Shown piece after piece: positions 32,411-40,824 of a DNA stretch of 61,839 nt. The position numbers and the translations under genes were made by a program. The notes beneath the pieces were generated by a model. That model had not been told where the DNA came from. It ran no database searches and saw nothing but the letters and a program-made list of their open reading frames with translations. Position 1 is the first letter of the stretch. Each line of letters opens with the position of its first letter. The stretch is taken from the NCBI GenBank assembly GCA_902802375.1, contig CADCLS010000008.1, positions 1 through 61,839 of the forward strand, given 5' to 3'. The DNA is from Oscillospiraceae bacterium. GTDB taxonomy: Bacteria; Bacillota; Clostridia; Oscillospirales; Acutalibacteraceae.

Positions 32411-34495
32411 TTGAAGCTGAGACTGACTAAAGTTTTGTCGGTTTTGTTATGCGCCGCCTTGATTATAGGCACACAGCATAGCTTTATAAATGCAATTTCA
32501 AATAGTCCCACCGCGGGAGTAACCGCCGGGGATATAAACGGTGATGCTTCTGTAAATAACAAAGACCTGACGAGACTTTTCCAGTATCTTTCCGACTGGG
32601 ATGTATCAGTAGAAGAGGACGCGCTTGATGTAAACGGTGACGGCAAGATAAACAACAAAGACTTAACGCGTCTTTTCCAGTATCTTTCCGACTGGGATGT
32701 TGAAATATTCGTAACATCGCATTGTAATCACTCGGGCGGCACTGCCACCTGCCATACAAAAGCCGTTTGCGAAATCTGCGGCAGAGCTTACGGTAATCTT
32801 AACCCTGACAATCACGCGGGCGGTACCGAGCTTCGCGGCAAGACCGCTGCGACCTGTGGCGAGGGCGGTTATACCGGTGATACATACTGTCTCGGATGTA
32901 ATAAACTGATTTCTGTAGGAGAAAGCACAAATCCAACCTATGACCATAAGCATATCGAACGCCAAGGAGATAAAGCTGCAACCTGTTGGGCGCTTGGCTA
33001 TACCGGCGATTTGGTTTGTACAGATTGCGGTATGGTGCTCGAATATGGCACATATATCAGCGAAACAGATATACATTTACATACGCGTAAAGTAAACGAC
33101 TATGCCCCGACTTGTACCGATTACGGTTTCACCGGCGATATTTACTGTGACGACTGCCACAAGTATATTGAATACGGCACTAATATTGAACCGACGGGGC
33201 ATATACATACCGAAATTCGCAACAATCGCGCGGCCACCTGCACCGAATCAGGATATACGGGCGATACCTACTGCACTGACTGCGGCACACTCCTTTCTGC
33301 CGGAACGGTTATTGAGCCCTTCGGTCATTCCGGGCAGGAAGCCACATATTACAGAAAAGGCGTTTGCGAAATATGCGGTGAAGTTTACGAAGATTACAAG
33401 GACTTTTGCTGTTACGACCAATTAAACGAAAATCAAAAAGGTATATATAATACAATTGATGCGGCGGTAGCACGCCTTGAAATGGAGTGGTTTGAGCTTC
33501 CGTTTGTAGAGGGCACCGATGCGGCCACAATGGAATCAGACATAAGAGTGGCTCTTCACGCTGTGGCATATGATAAGCCGGAGTATTTCTGGATGCCTAA
33601 AAACTATGTAATACAGCAATTTGTTGACAGCTTCACAGGCGAACATGTAAAAACCGAAATGAGCTTTTCTATACTTTCAAATGATGCGACAAGGGGATAT
33701 TTTAATGTAACCGCCGCCGAAAAAGATGCTATGCAGGCAGAGCTTGATGAAAAAATCGAAGAAATATTGGCTTTGGCTCAAACTTATAAAACCGATTTTG
33801 AAAAAGAGTTGTTCCTGCACGATTATCTTTGCGAGAACATCTCATACGACCACGCCTCAGCCGAAAATCCAAACAATGCAGATTTCAGAGCATATACGAT
33901 ATACGGTGCACTTATAAACGGCACTTGTGTTTGTGAAGGCTATTCAAGAGCTATGCAACTATTTTGCAGAAAACTCGGCATATCCTGCGGTCTTATATCC
34001 GGTATAGGAAACGGCGGACCGCATATGTGGAATATAATAAGAATCGGTGACGGTCTTTACTATCTTGATTTAACCTTTGATGATTCACTCGAAAACAGCG
34101 GTCTTGAAATTACATATTTACACAACTATTTCAATATTACAACAAGTCAGCTACAGCAAGACCACGAGCTTGATGATATGTATGAGGGAAGTCAGGATTA
34201 CTCAGACCCGAATTCCGATTTCAATTTTTTTGAAACTAACGGAGACCACACTGAGTATTATTACTACACGGCGGTCGGTGCTTACATTTATGCAAATGAT
34301 GCCACGGATGCCGCACAGTTTGCACTCGAAAAATGGCAAGACGGTCACACTATGGTTGAATATGAATATGCCGGAAGCATAAATGCAACTACTGCCAAAA
34401 ACCTTTTAGCTAATAAGCTTGTTGGAAAGCTCAGAGTTGCCGGCTCCGCCGAATTGCCGTTTGGTAATTATTTAATATTAGTATTTAAGAAATAA
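32411..34495 (+). CDS. Secreted dockerin / Cys-pair-repeat / transglutaminase protein
   Basis: A 694-aa protein beginning at TTG after GGGGGGA. Residues 1-29 are a signal peptide. Residues 40-98 are a type-I dockerin: two calcium loops, GDINGDASVNNKD and LDVNGDGKINNKD, each followed by the identical helix LTRLFQYLSDWDV. Residues about 105-335 contain four or more repeats on the pattern AATC-GYTGDTYC-DCG-L--GT, with H and C pairs like small zinc ribbons. The C-terminal half is a transglutaminase core with Cys508 (VCEGYSRAMQ), PHMWN and YYLDLTFDD. A dockerin at the N-terminus implies docking onto a cohesin scaffold, as in cellulosomes of Ruminococcus. The substrate of the catalytic domain is unknown. 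Confidence 0.88.
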   Translation: MKLRLTKVLSVLLCAALIIGTQHSFINAISNSPTAGVTAGDINGDASVNNKDLTRLFQYLSDWDVSVEEDALDVNGDGKINNKDLTRLFQYLSDWDVEIFVTSHCNHSGGTATCHTKAVCEICGRAYGNLNPDNHAGGTELRGKTAATCGEGGYTGDTYCLGCNKLISVGESTNPTYDHKHIERQGDKAATCWALGYTGDLVCTDCGMVLEYGTYISETDIHLHTRKVNDYAPTCTDYGFTGDIYCDDCHKYIEYGTNIEPTGHIHTEIRNNRAATCTESGYTGDTYCTDCGTLLSAGTVIEPFGHSGQEATYYRKGVCEICGEVYEDYKDFCCYDQLNENQKGIYNTIDAAVARLEMEWFELPFVEGTDAATMESDIRVALHAVAYDKPEYFWMPKNYVIQQFVDSFTGEHVKTEMSFSILSNDATRGYFNVTAAEKDAMQAELDEKIEEILALAQTYKTDFEKELFLHDYLCENISYDHASAENPNNADFRAYTIYGALINGTCVCEGYSRAMQLFCRKLGISCGLISGIGNGGPHMWNIIRIGDGLYYLDLTFDDSLENSGLEITYLHNYFNITTSQLQQDHELDDMYEGSQDYSDPNSDFNFFETNGDHTEYYYYTAVGAYIYANDATDAAQFALEKWQDGHTMVEYEYAGSINATTAKNLLANKLVGKLRVAGSAELPFGNYLILVFKK

Positions 34496-34518
34496 AACAA
34501 AATTTCGGAGGATAAATT

Positions 34519-36609
34519 TTGAAAGATATAAAAGAGATATTCGGCAGTTGCGTTTTCGGCGACGAGGTTATGAAAGAAAGATTGCCGGAGGATATTTATT
34601 TATCGCTTAAAACCGCGATAGAGAAAAGAGAGGGCATAGACCATTCTATTGCCGATACCGTGGCAGACGCTATGAAGGAATGGGCGATAGAAAAGGGTGC
34701 TACGCACTTTACTCACTGGTTCCAGCCAATGACAGACATTACAGCCGAAAAGCACGACAGTTTTATTACTGCCAACAAGGACGGTACTGTAATCCTTGAA
34801 TTTTCGGGTAAAGAGCTTATAAAGGGTGAGCCCGACGCATCAAGCTTCCCCTCCGGCGGACTGCGCGCAACATTCGAGGCGCGCGGATACACCGCTTGGG
34901 ACCCGAGCTCTTATGCTTTCGTGAAAGATGATACGCTTTGTATACCCACGGCGTTTTGCTCATACGGAGGCGAGGCGTTAGACCAAAAAACACCGCTTCT
35001 TCGTTCCATGGACGCGATAAACAAGCAGGCACTCCGTATTGTAAAGCTGTTCGGTATGAACGATGTAAAGCATATTGATACTATGGTAGGTCCTGAGCAG
35101 GAATATTTCCTTGTGGATAAAGAGCTTTTCGATAAGCGCCCTGACCTTATTTTCTGCGGCAGAACGCTTATAGGCGCCCGTCCGCCGAAAGGTCAGGAAA
35201 TGGAGGACCATTATTTCGGCGTAATCCGTCCGCGCGTGGCGGCGTTTATGCGCGACCTTGATAAAAAGCTTTGGGAGCTTGGCGTTATGGCGAAAACCGA
35301 GCACAACGAAGCGGCACCCGCACAGCACGAATTGGCACCGATATTCACCAACACTAACATAGCGGCGGACCATAATCAGCTTACTATGGAGATAATGAAA
35401 AAAACCGCGGAGGAACACGGTCTTGTGTGTCTGCTTCACGAAAAGCCTTTTGCAGGAGTAAACGGCAGCGGAAAGCACAACAACTGGTCGCTTTGCACTG
35501 ATACAGGAGTTAATCTTCTTCGCCCCGGCAAGAGCGCAAGCTCTAACACTCTGTTTTTGCTGACGCTCTCGGCAGTTATAAAGGCAGTAGACGAGCATCA
35601 GGACCTTCTTAGAATTTCGGTAGCCTCACTGGGCAACGACCTGCGGCTGGGAGCCGCGGAAGCGCCTCCGGCGATAATTTCAATATATTTAGGCGATGAG
35701 CTTGACTCGCTTTTAGAGTCAATTATAAAAGGCGAACACCACAATGATGTTCACAAAACGAATATGTCGGTAGGAACAGAGATTATCCCCTCTATAAGAA
35801 AGGATAACACAGATAGAAACCGCACCTCCCCCTTTGCCTTTACGGGTAATAAGTTTGAATTTCGTATGCTCGGCTCTGCCGCCTCAATTTCCGATACCAA
35901 TGTTATGATAAACACCATTGTTGCGGAAGCTTTCCGTGAGTTTGCGGACAAGCTCGAAAAATCCGAAGATTTTGAGAGCGATGTTAAAGCGCTTATAAGG
36001 GATACTTTCTCAAAGCACAAACGGATTATATTTAACGGCGACGGATATTCAAAGGAATGGGAACTGGAAGCCGAAAACCGGGGACTTCTCAACCTTAAAA
36101 ACACCGCCGAGGCTCTGCCGTATATGCTGAAAGAAAGCAATATTGAGCTTTTCTCGCGCCACGGCGTATTCAATAAAACGGAAGTTAAGTGCCGCGAGGA
36201 AATAAGGCTTGAAAACTACTGCAAAACGGTACATATAGAAGCGCTCACCCTACTCCAAATGATAAGGCGCGATGTTATTCCGGCAATAAGCTCTTATACA
36301 GAATCACTTTGCAGTTGTATTATAAGCAAGAAAAAAGCCGCTGAAAAAATTGACTGTTCAGTTGAAGAGGCTCTTGCTAAAAAGCTTTCAAAGCAAAACG
36401 CCTGTCTTTTTGAACTGGCAGATAAACTTGACAATGCGGTAAATACGGCAAAAGAAATAGAAAAAATAGAAGACTGCGCGCTATTCTATCATAACAGCAT
36501 AATTTCAGTAATGAACGAAATACGCGATATTTCGGATAAATGTGAACAGGAAGTAAAACGCGAATACTGGCCATATCCTACATATGACGATTTGCTTTTC
36601 AAAATTTAA
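34519..36609 (+). CDS. glnN: Glutamine synthetase type III
   Basis: A 696-aa GSIII enzyme that makes glutamine from glutamate, ammonia and ATP. Start TTG with GGAGG 7 bp ahead. Family features are the long N-terminus with [17 protein letters not shown] and [20 protein letters not shown], the catalytic [24 protein letters not shown] and [20 protein letters not shown], and a helical C-terminal extension. Length and motifs are normal. It is a single-gene unit: 23 bp after the dockerin gene and followed by a strong hairpin. Type III enzymes dominate in anaerobic gut Bacteroides and Ruminococcaceae. Confidence 0.96.
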   Translation: MKDIKEIFGSCVFGDEVMKERLPEDIYLSLKTAIEKREGIDHSIADTVADAMKEWAIEKGATHFTHWFQPMTDITAEKHDSFITANKDGTVILEFSGKELIKGEPDASSFPSGGLRATFEARGYTAWDPSSYAFVKDDTLCIPTAFCSYGGEALDQKTPLLRSMDAINKQALRIVKLFGMNDVKHIDTMVGPEQEYFLVDKELFDKRPDLIFCGRTLIGARPPKGQEMEDHYFGVIRPRVAAFMRDLDKKLWELGVMAKTEHNEAAPAQHELAPIFTNTNIAADHNQLTMEIMKKTAEEHGLVCLLHEKPFAGVNGSGKHNNWSLCTDTGVNLLRPGKSASSNTLFLLTLSAVIKAVDEHQDLLRISVASLGNDLRLGAAEAPPAIISIYLGDELDSLLESIIKGEHHNDVHKTNMSVGTEIIPSIRKDNTDRNRTSPFAFTGNKFEFRMLGSAASISDTNVMINTIVAEAFREFADKLEKSEDFESDVKALIRDTFSKHKRIIFNGDGYSKEWELEAENRGLLNLKNTAEALPYMLKESNIELFSRHGVFNKTEVKCREEIRLENYCKTVHIEALTLLQMIRRDVIPAISSYTESLCSCIISKKKAAEKIDCSVEEALAKKLSKQNACLFELADKLDNAVNTAKEIEKIEDCALFYHNSIISVMNEIRDISDKCEQEVKREYWPYPTYDDLLFKI

Positions 36610-36622
36610 TACTTATAAAAAA

Positions 36623-36652
36623 CAGAGCGCCTCAGGTAACTGAGGCGCTCTG
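36623..36652 (-). terminator. Convergent terminator, glnN / DUF975 gene
   Basis: CAGAGCGCCTCAG (36623-36635), loop GTAA, CTGAGGCGCTCTG (36640-36652): a perfect 13-bp stem. On the minus strand it is followed by TTTTTTATAAG, so it fits the DUF975 gene best. On the plus strand there is no U-run, but it may still protect the glnN 3' end. Confidence 0.85.
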
Positions 36653-36674
36653 AAATATCGCTTATAAGTTAATG

Positions 36675-37241
36675 TTATGCGGCAACCGGCTGATCCTTGA
36701 TTGTATCATAGAACGAAGCACGGCTAAGCTCCATATACGGATCAACATAAATAAATGCAAGACCGCAGGTAACGGTGCCTAAAAGTATCCACCAGAAGAA
36801 GCTCAAATCAAGGACGAAAAGATCCCACTTGCGACCCTTCATCATATTCTTGCTTGCGGTGATAGCTTCATTAGCCTTCATTTCCGGATGGTCTGCAAGT
36901 ATGTAGAATGTCATTGAATAAGAATATGTTTTAATAATACCCGGAATGCAGAACAAAAGCGACCAAAGGAATGTATAAATTCCAACGAGTACGCCGGCGC
37001 CACAGGTTGTGCCGAATCTGTTAAAGCCCTTGAACATATCGCCGAATTGGACCTTTTCGCCACGAAGAACGGATAACTCAACGAGCGCGAGACCTGCCGC
37101 TATCGGACCTGAGATGAAGAGCGCCGCAATGGACGATGCGCCTACTATCAACCCGCCAACGATAAGTGTGCCGAAAACAATGCCGAAGTTGGCACCCAGT
37201 GCGGTTTTAGCGCGAAGCTTTACTTGTTTTCTGTCATACAT
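36675..37241 (-). CDS. DUF975-family membrane protein
   Basis: A 188-aa integral membrane protein with about four to five hydrophobic segments. It ends in the family hallmark GLAFIYVDPYMELSRASFYD, preceded by FFWWILLGTVTC. An N-terminal motif, KLRAKTALGANFGIVFGTLI, is also typical of DUF975. Function is unknown. It is a single gene with its own terminator; the ATG follows AGGGGGTTGAATAATT. Confidence 0.85.
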   Translation of the reverse strand: MYDRKQVKLRAKTALGANFGIVFGTLIVGGLIVGASSIAALFISGPIAAGLALVELSVLRGEKVQFGDMFKGFNRFGTTCGAGVLVGIYTFLWSLLFCIPGIIKTYSYSMTFYILADHPEMKANEAITASKNMMKGRKWDLFVLDLSFFWWILLGTVTCGLAFIYVDPYMELSRASFYDTIKDQPVAA

Positions 37242-37308
37242 AATTATTCAACCCCCTATAGTTGTTATAATTATTATATATGTTTTTCCTTTTCCTGTCA
37301 AGAGTTTA

Positions 37309-37713
37309 TCATCTGAAAACCCTTACGGTAAAGGATTTGCCACATCTCGGGCAAACGGTTGTATGCTTGCCTTTTTTTCGAGGCAGGCGCAGTGTCGCTT
37401 TACAGTACGGGCATTTTTTATATATGTGAGTATAGTCGGCTTTGCGCTGGCGGCGAAGTCCTCTTATACTTCTTATTTTATTTATCACGCTGAGTACTAT
37501 TATATTTTCGCGCTGTCTTGCCGGAAAATTTCTTGAAAACACTCGCAAAACCGCTACAAGCATTATAAGATAAACTATTATCTGCAAAATCAATGAACGG
37601 ATAAATATGTTAACAAACGCGAGAACGGCACTAAGAGAAAACAGTACATAAAACAGTGCGTCTGCTCCGTACCTGCCACTCATAAATTGCATAAGTTTGT
37701 AACGAAAGTTCAT
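37309..37713 (-). CDS. Small membrane protein with C-terminal zinc ribbon
   Basis: The start at 37713 (MNFRYKLMQFMSGRYGADAL) is preferred, as AGAGAGGTGTG stands directly ahead; about 134 aa. Two membrane helices (FYVLFSLSAVLAFVNIFIRS and LQIIVYLIMLVAVLRVF) are followed by a basic segment and a zinc ribbon with CPYCKATLRLP and CPRCGKSFTVRV. Such proteins are common in Firmicutes with unknown function. The longer frame upstream would run into the comM promoter region and is rejected. Confidence 0.7.
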   Translation of the reverse strand: MNFRYKLMQFMSGRYGADALFYVLFSLSAVLAFVNIFIRSLILQIIVYLIMLVAVLRVFSRNFPARQRENIIVLSVINKIRSIRGLRRQRKADYTHIYKKCPYCKATLRLPRKKGKHTTVCPRCGKSFTVRVFR

Positions 37714-37834
37714 ATTCACACCTCTCTTACTTATTATTATAACCCTCAATTTGATATAAATTGTTAACTGCAAATTAAAATTTTGTTGCTTAGGTTTATT
37801 TAATAATGTATAATTGCTGTAAGGGGGCATATTG

Positions 37835-39361
37835 ATGTTTTCGTCAGTCAAGAGTATCGGTATATTCGGTATTGATACTTATATGATACAAATTGAAGCG
37901 GATGTTTCAGGTGGACTACCGAGCTTTGATATAGTAGGTCTTCCCGATACTGCGGTAAAGGAATCGCGCGACCGTGTGCGTGCCGCTATAAAAAACAGCG
38001 GATTTAAGTTTCCGGCAGGAAGAATTACCGTAAATCTCGCACCGGCGGATAAGAAAAAAGAGGGCGCAATTTATGATTTACCTATAATGCTTTCTATTCT
38101 CCTCGCCTCAGACCAAATAAAGGCTCAAACTGCCGACTGCGCTTTTTTAGGCGAATTATCTTTAGACGGTAAGGTCAGACCCATAAACGGCGTGCTGGCT
38201 ATGAGTATCACGGCTAAACAGTCAGGCATAAAGAGTTTGTTTGTGCCCCGTGATAACGCGGCAGAGGGCGCCGTTATTGAGGGTATCGGCGTTTACGGTA
38301 TCACACATATAAAAGACCTCTTAAATCACTTAGACGGCAGCGCAAAAATTACCCCTGCCGAGCATTCGGCAAAGGGCGGTGAAGAGCCTATTAAAGCGCT
38401 TGATTTCAGTGATGTAAAAGGTCAGGTAATGGCTAAAAAGGCGCTTGAAGTGGCGGCGGCAGGAGGTCACAACATTCTGCTTATCGGTCCTCCGGGTGCC
38501 GGAAAAAGTATGCTTGCAAAAAGACTGCCCACAATTCTTCCGGAAATGACATTTGAAGAGTCCATAGAGACAACAAAAATACACTCGGTGGCAGGAATAA
38601 TTGATAAGGATAACCCGATTGTAACTGTTCGCCCTTTCCGTTCGCCTCATCATACCATATCGGCGGCAGGGCTTACGGGAGGTGGCTCGATACCAAAGCC
38701 TGGCGAAATATCGCTTGCCCACAACGGTGTTCTGTTTTTAGATGAATTGCCGGAATTTAAGCGCGACGCTATGGAGGCTTTGCGCTCCCCTATTGAGGAT
38801 GGTGTTGTTACCGTATCGCGTGTTGCCGGAAGTGTTACATATCCGAGCGCGATTACATTGGTTGCCGCTATGAACCCCTGCCCCTGCGGATATTACGGAC
38901 ATCCTACAAAGGCCTGTACCTGCTCGCTTAATATGGTGAGAAAATATCTGAACCGCATATCCGGTCCTATGCTGGACCGCCTCGATTTGCATGTAGAAGT
39001 GCCTCCCGTTGATTATAAAGCCCTTTCAAACAGAGGGTCGGGCGAAAGCTCTGCGGAAATTCGCGCGAGAGTGAATAAAGCGCGCGAGATACAAAACCTC
39101 AGATATGAAGGTACCGGTATTACCTGCAACGCAAGGCTCACGCCGGCGCTTCTTCGCAAATTCTGCATTATGACCGATGACGCCGCGCAGTATTTAAGCC
39201 GCAGTTTTGACGAATTGGGGCTATCAGCCAGAGCCTATGACAGAATACTTAAAGTAGCACGGACAGTCGCTGACCTTGAAGGAAGTGAAAAAATCGAAAA
39301 GCAACATATTTTCGCATCAATCCGCTTCAGAAGTCTTGACAGGAAATATTGGAACGAATAG
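37835..39361 (+). CDS. comM: ComM/YifB-type Mg-chelatase-like AAA+ ATPase
   Basis: About 508 aa, ATG at 37835 with GGGGG 7 bp ahead. It has an N-terminal Lon-substrate-binding-like domain (GLPSFDIVGLPDTAVKESRD), the AAA+ core with Walker A LLIGPPGAGKSMLAKRLP, sensor region PFRSPHHTISAAGLTGGG and Walker B VLFLDELPEF. A zinc-finger-like CPCGYYGHPTKACTCS and the Mg-chelatase C-domain LSARAYDRILKVARTVADLE follow. ComM is a hexameric branch-migration helicase used in natural transformation in Gram-negatives. The role in Clostridia is less clear. Confidence 0.94.
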   Translation: MFSSVKSIGIFGIDTYMIQIEADVSGGLPSFDIVGLPDTAVKESRDRVRAAIKNSGFKFPAGRITVNLAPADKKKEGAIYDLPIMLSILLASDQIKAQTADCAFLGELSLDGKVRPINGVLAMSITAKQSGIKSLFVPRDNAAEGAVIEGIGVYGITHIKDLLNHLDGSAKITPAEHSAKGGEEPIKALDFSDVKGQVMAKKALEVAAAGGHNILLIGPPGAGKSMLAKRLPTILPEMTFEESIETTKIHSVAGIIDKDNPIVTVRPFRSPHHTISAAGLTGGGSIPKPGEISLAHNGVLFLDELPEFKRDAMEALRSPIEDGVVTVSRVAGSVTYPSAITLVAAMNPCPCGYYGHPTKACTCSLNMVRKYLNRISGPMLDRLDLHVEVPPVDYKALSNRGSGESSAEIRARVNKAREIQNLRYEGTGITCNARLTPALLRKFCIMTDDAAQYLSRSFDELGLSARAYDRILKVARTVADLEGSEKIEKQHIFASIRFRSLDRKYWNE

Positions 39362-39363
39362 CA

Positions 39364-39392
39364 AAAAGCACGGCAGAAAACGCCGTGCTTTT
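39364..39392. terminator. Bidirectional terminator, comM / sfp-like gene
   Basis: AAAAGCACGGC (39364-39374) and GCCGTGCTTTT (39382-39392) form a perfect 11-bp stem with a 7-nt loop between the two convergent genes. Confidence 0.88.
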
Positions 39393-39954
39393 ATATTCCT
39401 GCAACCGAAATAATATACTTTTTATTGTTTATAAATAAATGCTTTGTTTTAAGATATTTAACCGCGTCTGAAAAGCTATCGGCATTATGTATAGCCGAAA
39501 GGCCCTCACCGGTAGCCTTTACTATACTTTCCTTTCTCGTCCAAATCTCTAAAAACCTTTGGCTTTCGCCACAAAAGCCCGGCTTTACATACTCAAGCTC
39601 TTTTTCGGAAAAAAACTTCTCTGAAATAAGCTTAATAGACTTACTGTCAAGCCGTCTTTCTTCAGCCTCAATATCTATACCTATTTTCGATACGTCTTCA
39701 TCAATACGGATAAGCCCCTCTGCTTTTCTGCCGTTTCCGCATACCGCGGCTATTGCGACAGTATCGGTATGTGCCAAAGAAAAATCAAAATCGGAGCCCT
39801 TTATATACGGTTTTCCTTTATCGGTTTTACATATCAGCTTTTCTGCATTTTGCACATTGAAAGCTTCAGATAGAATATAATCCCTTGCAGCTTCTGCCGC
39901 TTGGTGCCGGGATATATCATCACCGTCACAAACTGCATATTTTATATATATCAA
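39391..39954 (-). CDS. 4'-phosphopantetheinyl transferase (Sfp/AcpT type)
   Basis: The enzyme moves phosphopantetheine from CoA to a carrier-protein serine. Motifs are DFDFSLAHTD, IGIDIEAEERR with the Mg-binding D-x-E pair, and EIWTRKESIVKATGEGL. The likely start is the TTG at 39954 with AGGTGA before it, giving MIYIKYAVCDGDD and about 187 aa; the longer frame begins at 39996. No polyketide or peptide synthetase is in the window, so the target may be a fatty-acid or D-alanyl carrier protein elsewhere. Confidence 0.85.
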   Translation of the reverse strand: MIYIKYAVCDGDDISRHQAAEAARDYILSEAFNVQNAEKLICKTDKGKPYIKGSDFDFSLAHTDTVAIAAVCGNGRKAEGLIRIDEDVSKIGIDIEAEERRLDSKSIKLISEKFFSEKELEYVKPGFCGESQRFLEIWTRKESIVKATGEGLSAIHNADSFSDAVKYLKTKHLFINNKKYIISVAGI

Positions 39955-40032
39955 AAAATCACCTACAAAATATATTTTTACGGCAATACTTGACATTTTT
40001 CGACAAATTTGTATAATATAATTAGATTGTAT

Positions 40033-40264
40033 TCGCGGTAGTGAAAAAAGAAAAGCAGGAACTGAACCCGTAATGGTTCAGGCCCTGCCCGGAGACCTGA
40101 AAAGATTACAGCTTCTATGGTCGTGGTAGTAAAAAAAGAAAAGCAGGAACTAAACCCGTAATGGTTCAGGCCCTGCCCGTAGACCTGAAATGATTACAGT
40201 TTCTATGGTCGTGGTAGTAAAAAAAGAAAAGCAGGAACTAAACCCGTAATGGTTCAGGCCCTGC
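40033..40264 (-). repeat. Three tandem 88-bp repeats, each with a terminator, downstream of tRNA-Thr
   Basis: A hairpin with U-tail occurs three times, at 40055-40088, 40143-40176 and 40231-40264, exactly 88 bp apart. Stem parts are GCAGG/CCTGC and CTGAACC/GGTTCAG (one position changed in copies 2 and 3) with loop CGTAAT. On the minus strand each is followed by TTTTCTTTTTT. The 54-bp spacers are nearly identical to each other. The minus-strand transcript from tRNA-Thr would meet three terminators in a row. Just before each hairpin the spacer has TTTCAGGTCT, similar to the tRNA 3' end CTTCAGCTCCA at the same distance. Confidence 0.9.
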
Positions 40265-40267
40265 CTG

Positions 40268-40343
40268 TGGAGCTGAAGATGGGACTTGAACCCACGACCT
40301 GCTGATTACGAATCAGCTGCTCTACCAACTGAGCCACTTCAGC
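40268..40343 (-). tRNA. tRNA-Thr (anticodon CGU)
   Basis: The minus strand folds as a normal 76-nt tRNA: acceptor GCTGAAG/CTTCAGC, D-arm with GGCTCAGTTGGTAGAGC, anticodon stem GCTGA/TCAGC with loop TTCGTAA (anticodon CGT), and T-arm with GGTTCAAGTCC. The 3' CCA is encoded (40270-40268). It reads ACG codons. It is the only tRNA gene seen in the window. Confidence 0.96.
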
Positions 40344-40354
40344 GAACAACAGTA

Positions 40355-40383
40355 ATTATAACAATATTATTTAATTTAGTCAA
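40355..40383 (-). promoter_or_regulatory. tRNA-Thr promoter
   Basis: On the minus strand TTGACT (40383-40378) and TATAAT (40360-40355) are 17 bp apart, with 11 bp from the -10 to the mature tRNA 5' end. It overlaps the 5' region of the divergent XRE regulator. Confidence 0.85.
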
Positions 40384-40400
40384 GCATTTTAGGTGATAAA

Positions 40401-40811
40401 ATGAAAGAGGAAATCAAGCCAATCAACAAAAGAATAGCGACTTACCGCCGCCTTGCAGGACATACTCAGCAAACCGCTGCCGAGGCTCTCGGCATGAAAA
40501 AGAACACATATGCCCGTATGGAGCTTCACGGAAATCCTACTCAGGATATAATTATAAGACTTGCTAGTCTTTACAATGTCTCTGCTAATTTGCTCCTTTA
40601 CGGAACAGACCTTATACCCCCCACTGAAATCAACAAAGAGCCACCCCGTTTAGAAGAAAAACCTCATATTTTCGAAAACAGACCCGAGCCGGTGCTTACT
40701 ACAAACGAAAAGAACTGTATAACGATAGTAAGAACATTTACAAAAGAAGAAAAAAATCAGGTAATGAAGCTTATAAATAATATCTATCAAGCCAAAAAAA
40801 GGAACGGATAA
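40401..40811 (+). CDS. XRE-family transcriptional regulator
   Basis: A 136-aa protein with an N-terminal Cro/CI-type helix-turn-helix (INKRIATYRRLAGHTQQTAA, with RLASLYNVSANLLLYGTD closing the domain at about residue 72). A Pro/Glu-rich linker and a C-terminal amphipathic helix (TFTKEEKNQVMKLINNIYQA) follow. It may sense cell state or be a prophage-type remnant, but no phage genes adjoin. The ATG has AGGTGATAAA ahead. The stop codon lies in the loop of its own terminator. Confidence 0.85.
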   Translation: MKEEIKPINKRIATYRRLAGHTQQTAAEALGMKKNTYARMELHGNPTQDIIIRLASLYNVSANLLLYGTDLIPPTEINKEPPRLEEKPHIFENRPEPVLTTNEKNCITIVRTFTKEEKNQVMKLINNIYQAKKRNG

Positions 40812-40824
40812 CCGTTCCTTTTTT
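40795..40824. terminator. Bidirectional terminator, XRE gene / addA
   Basis: AAAAAAGGAACGG (40795-40807), loop ATAA, CCGTTCCTTTTTT (40812-40824). The loop contains the TAA stop of the XRE gene (40809-40811). Confidence 0.92.

Noticed and set aside
34978-35598. 206-codon minus-strand open frame opposite glnN
   Set aside because: It is antisense to a fully conserved glutamine synthetase, and its translation shows no family features.
37714-37851. Upstream extension of the zinc-ribbon membrane protein
   Set aside because: It would overlap the comM start region. A good ribosome binding site precedes the internal ATG at 37713.
40033-40264. Three direct repeats that might be read as a CRISPR array
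   Set aside because: The period is 88 bp, and the segments between the hairpins are nearly identical to each other instead of unique spacers. No cas genes are nearby, and the units end in U-tracts like terminators.
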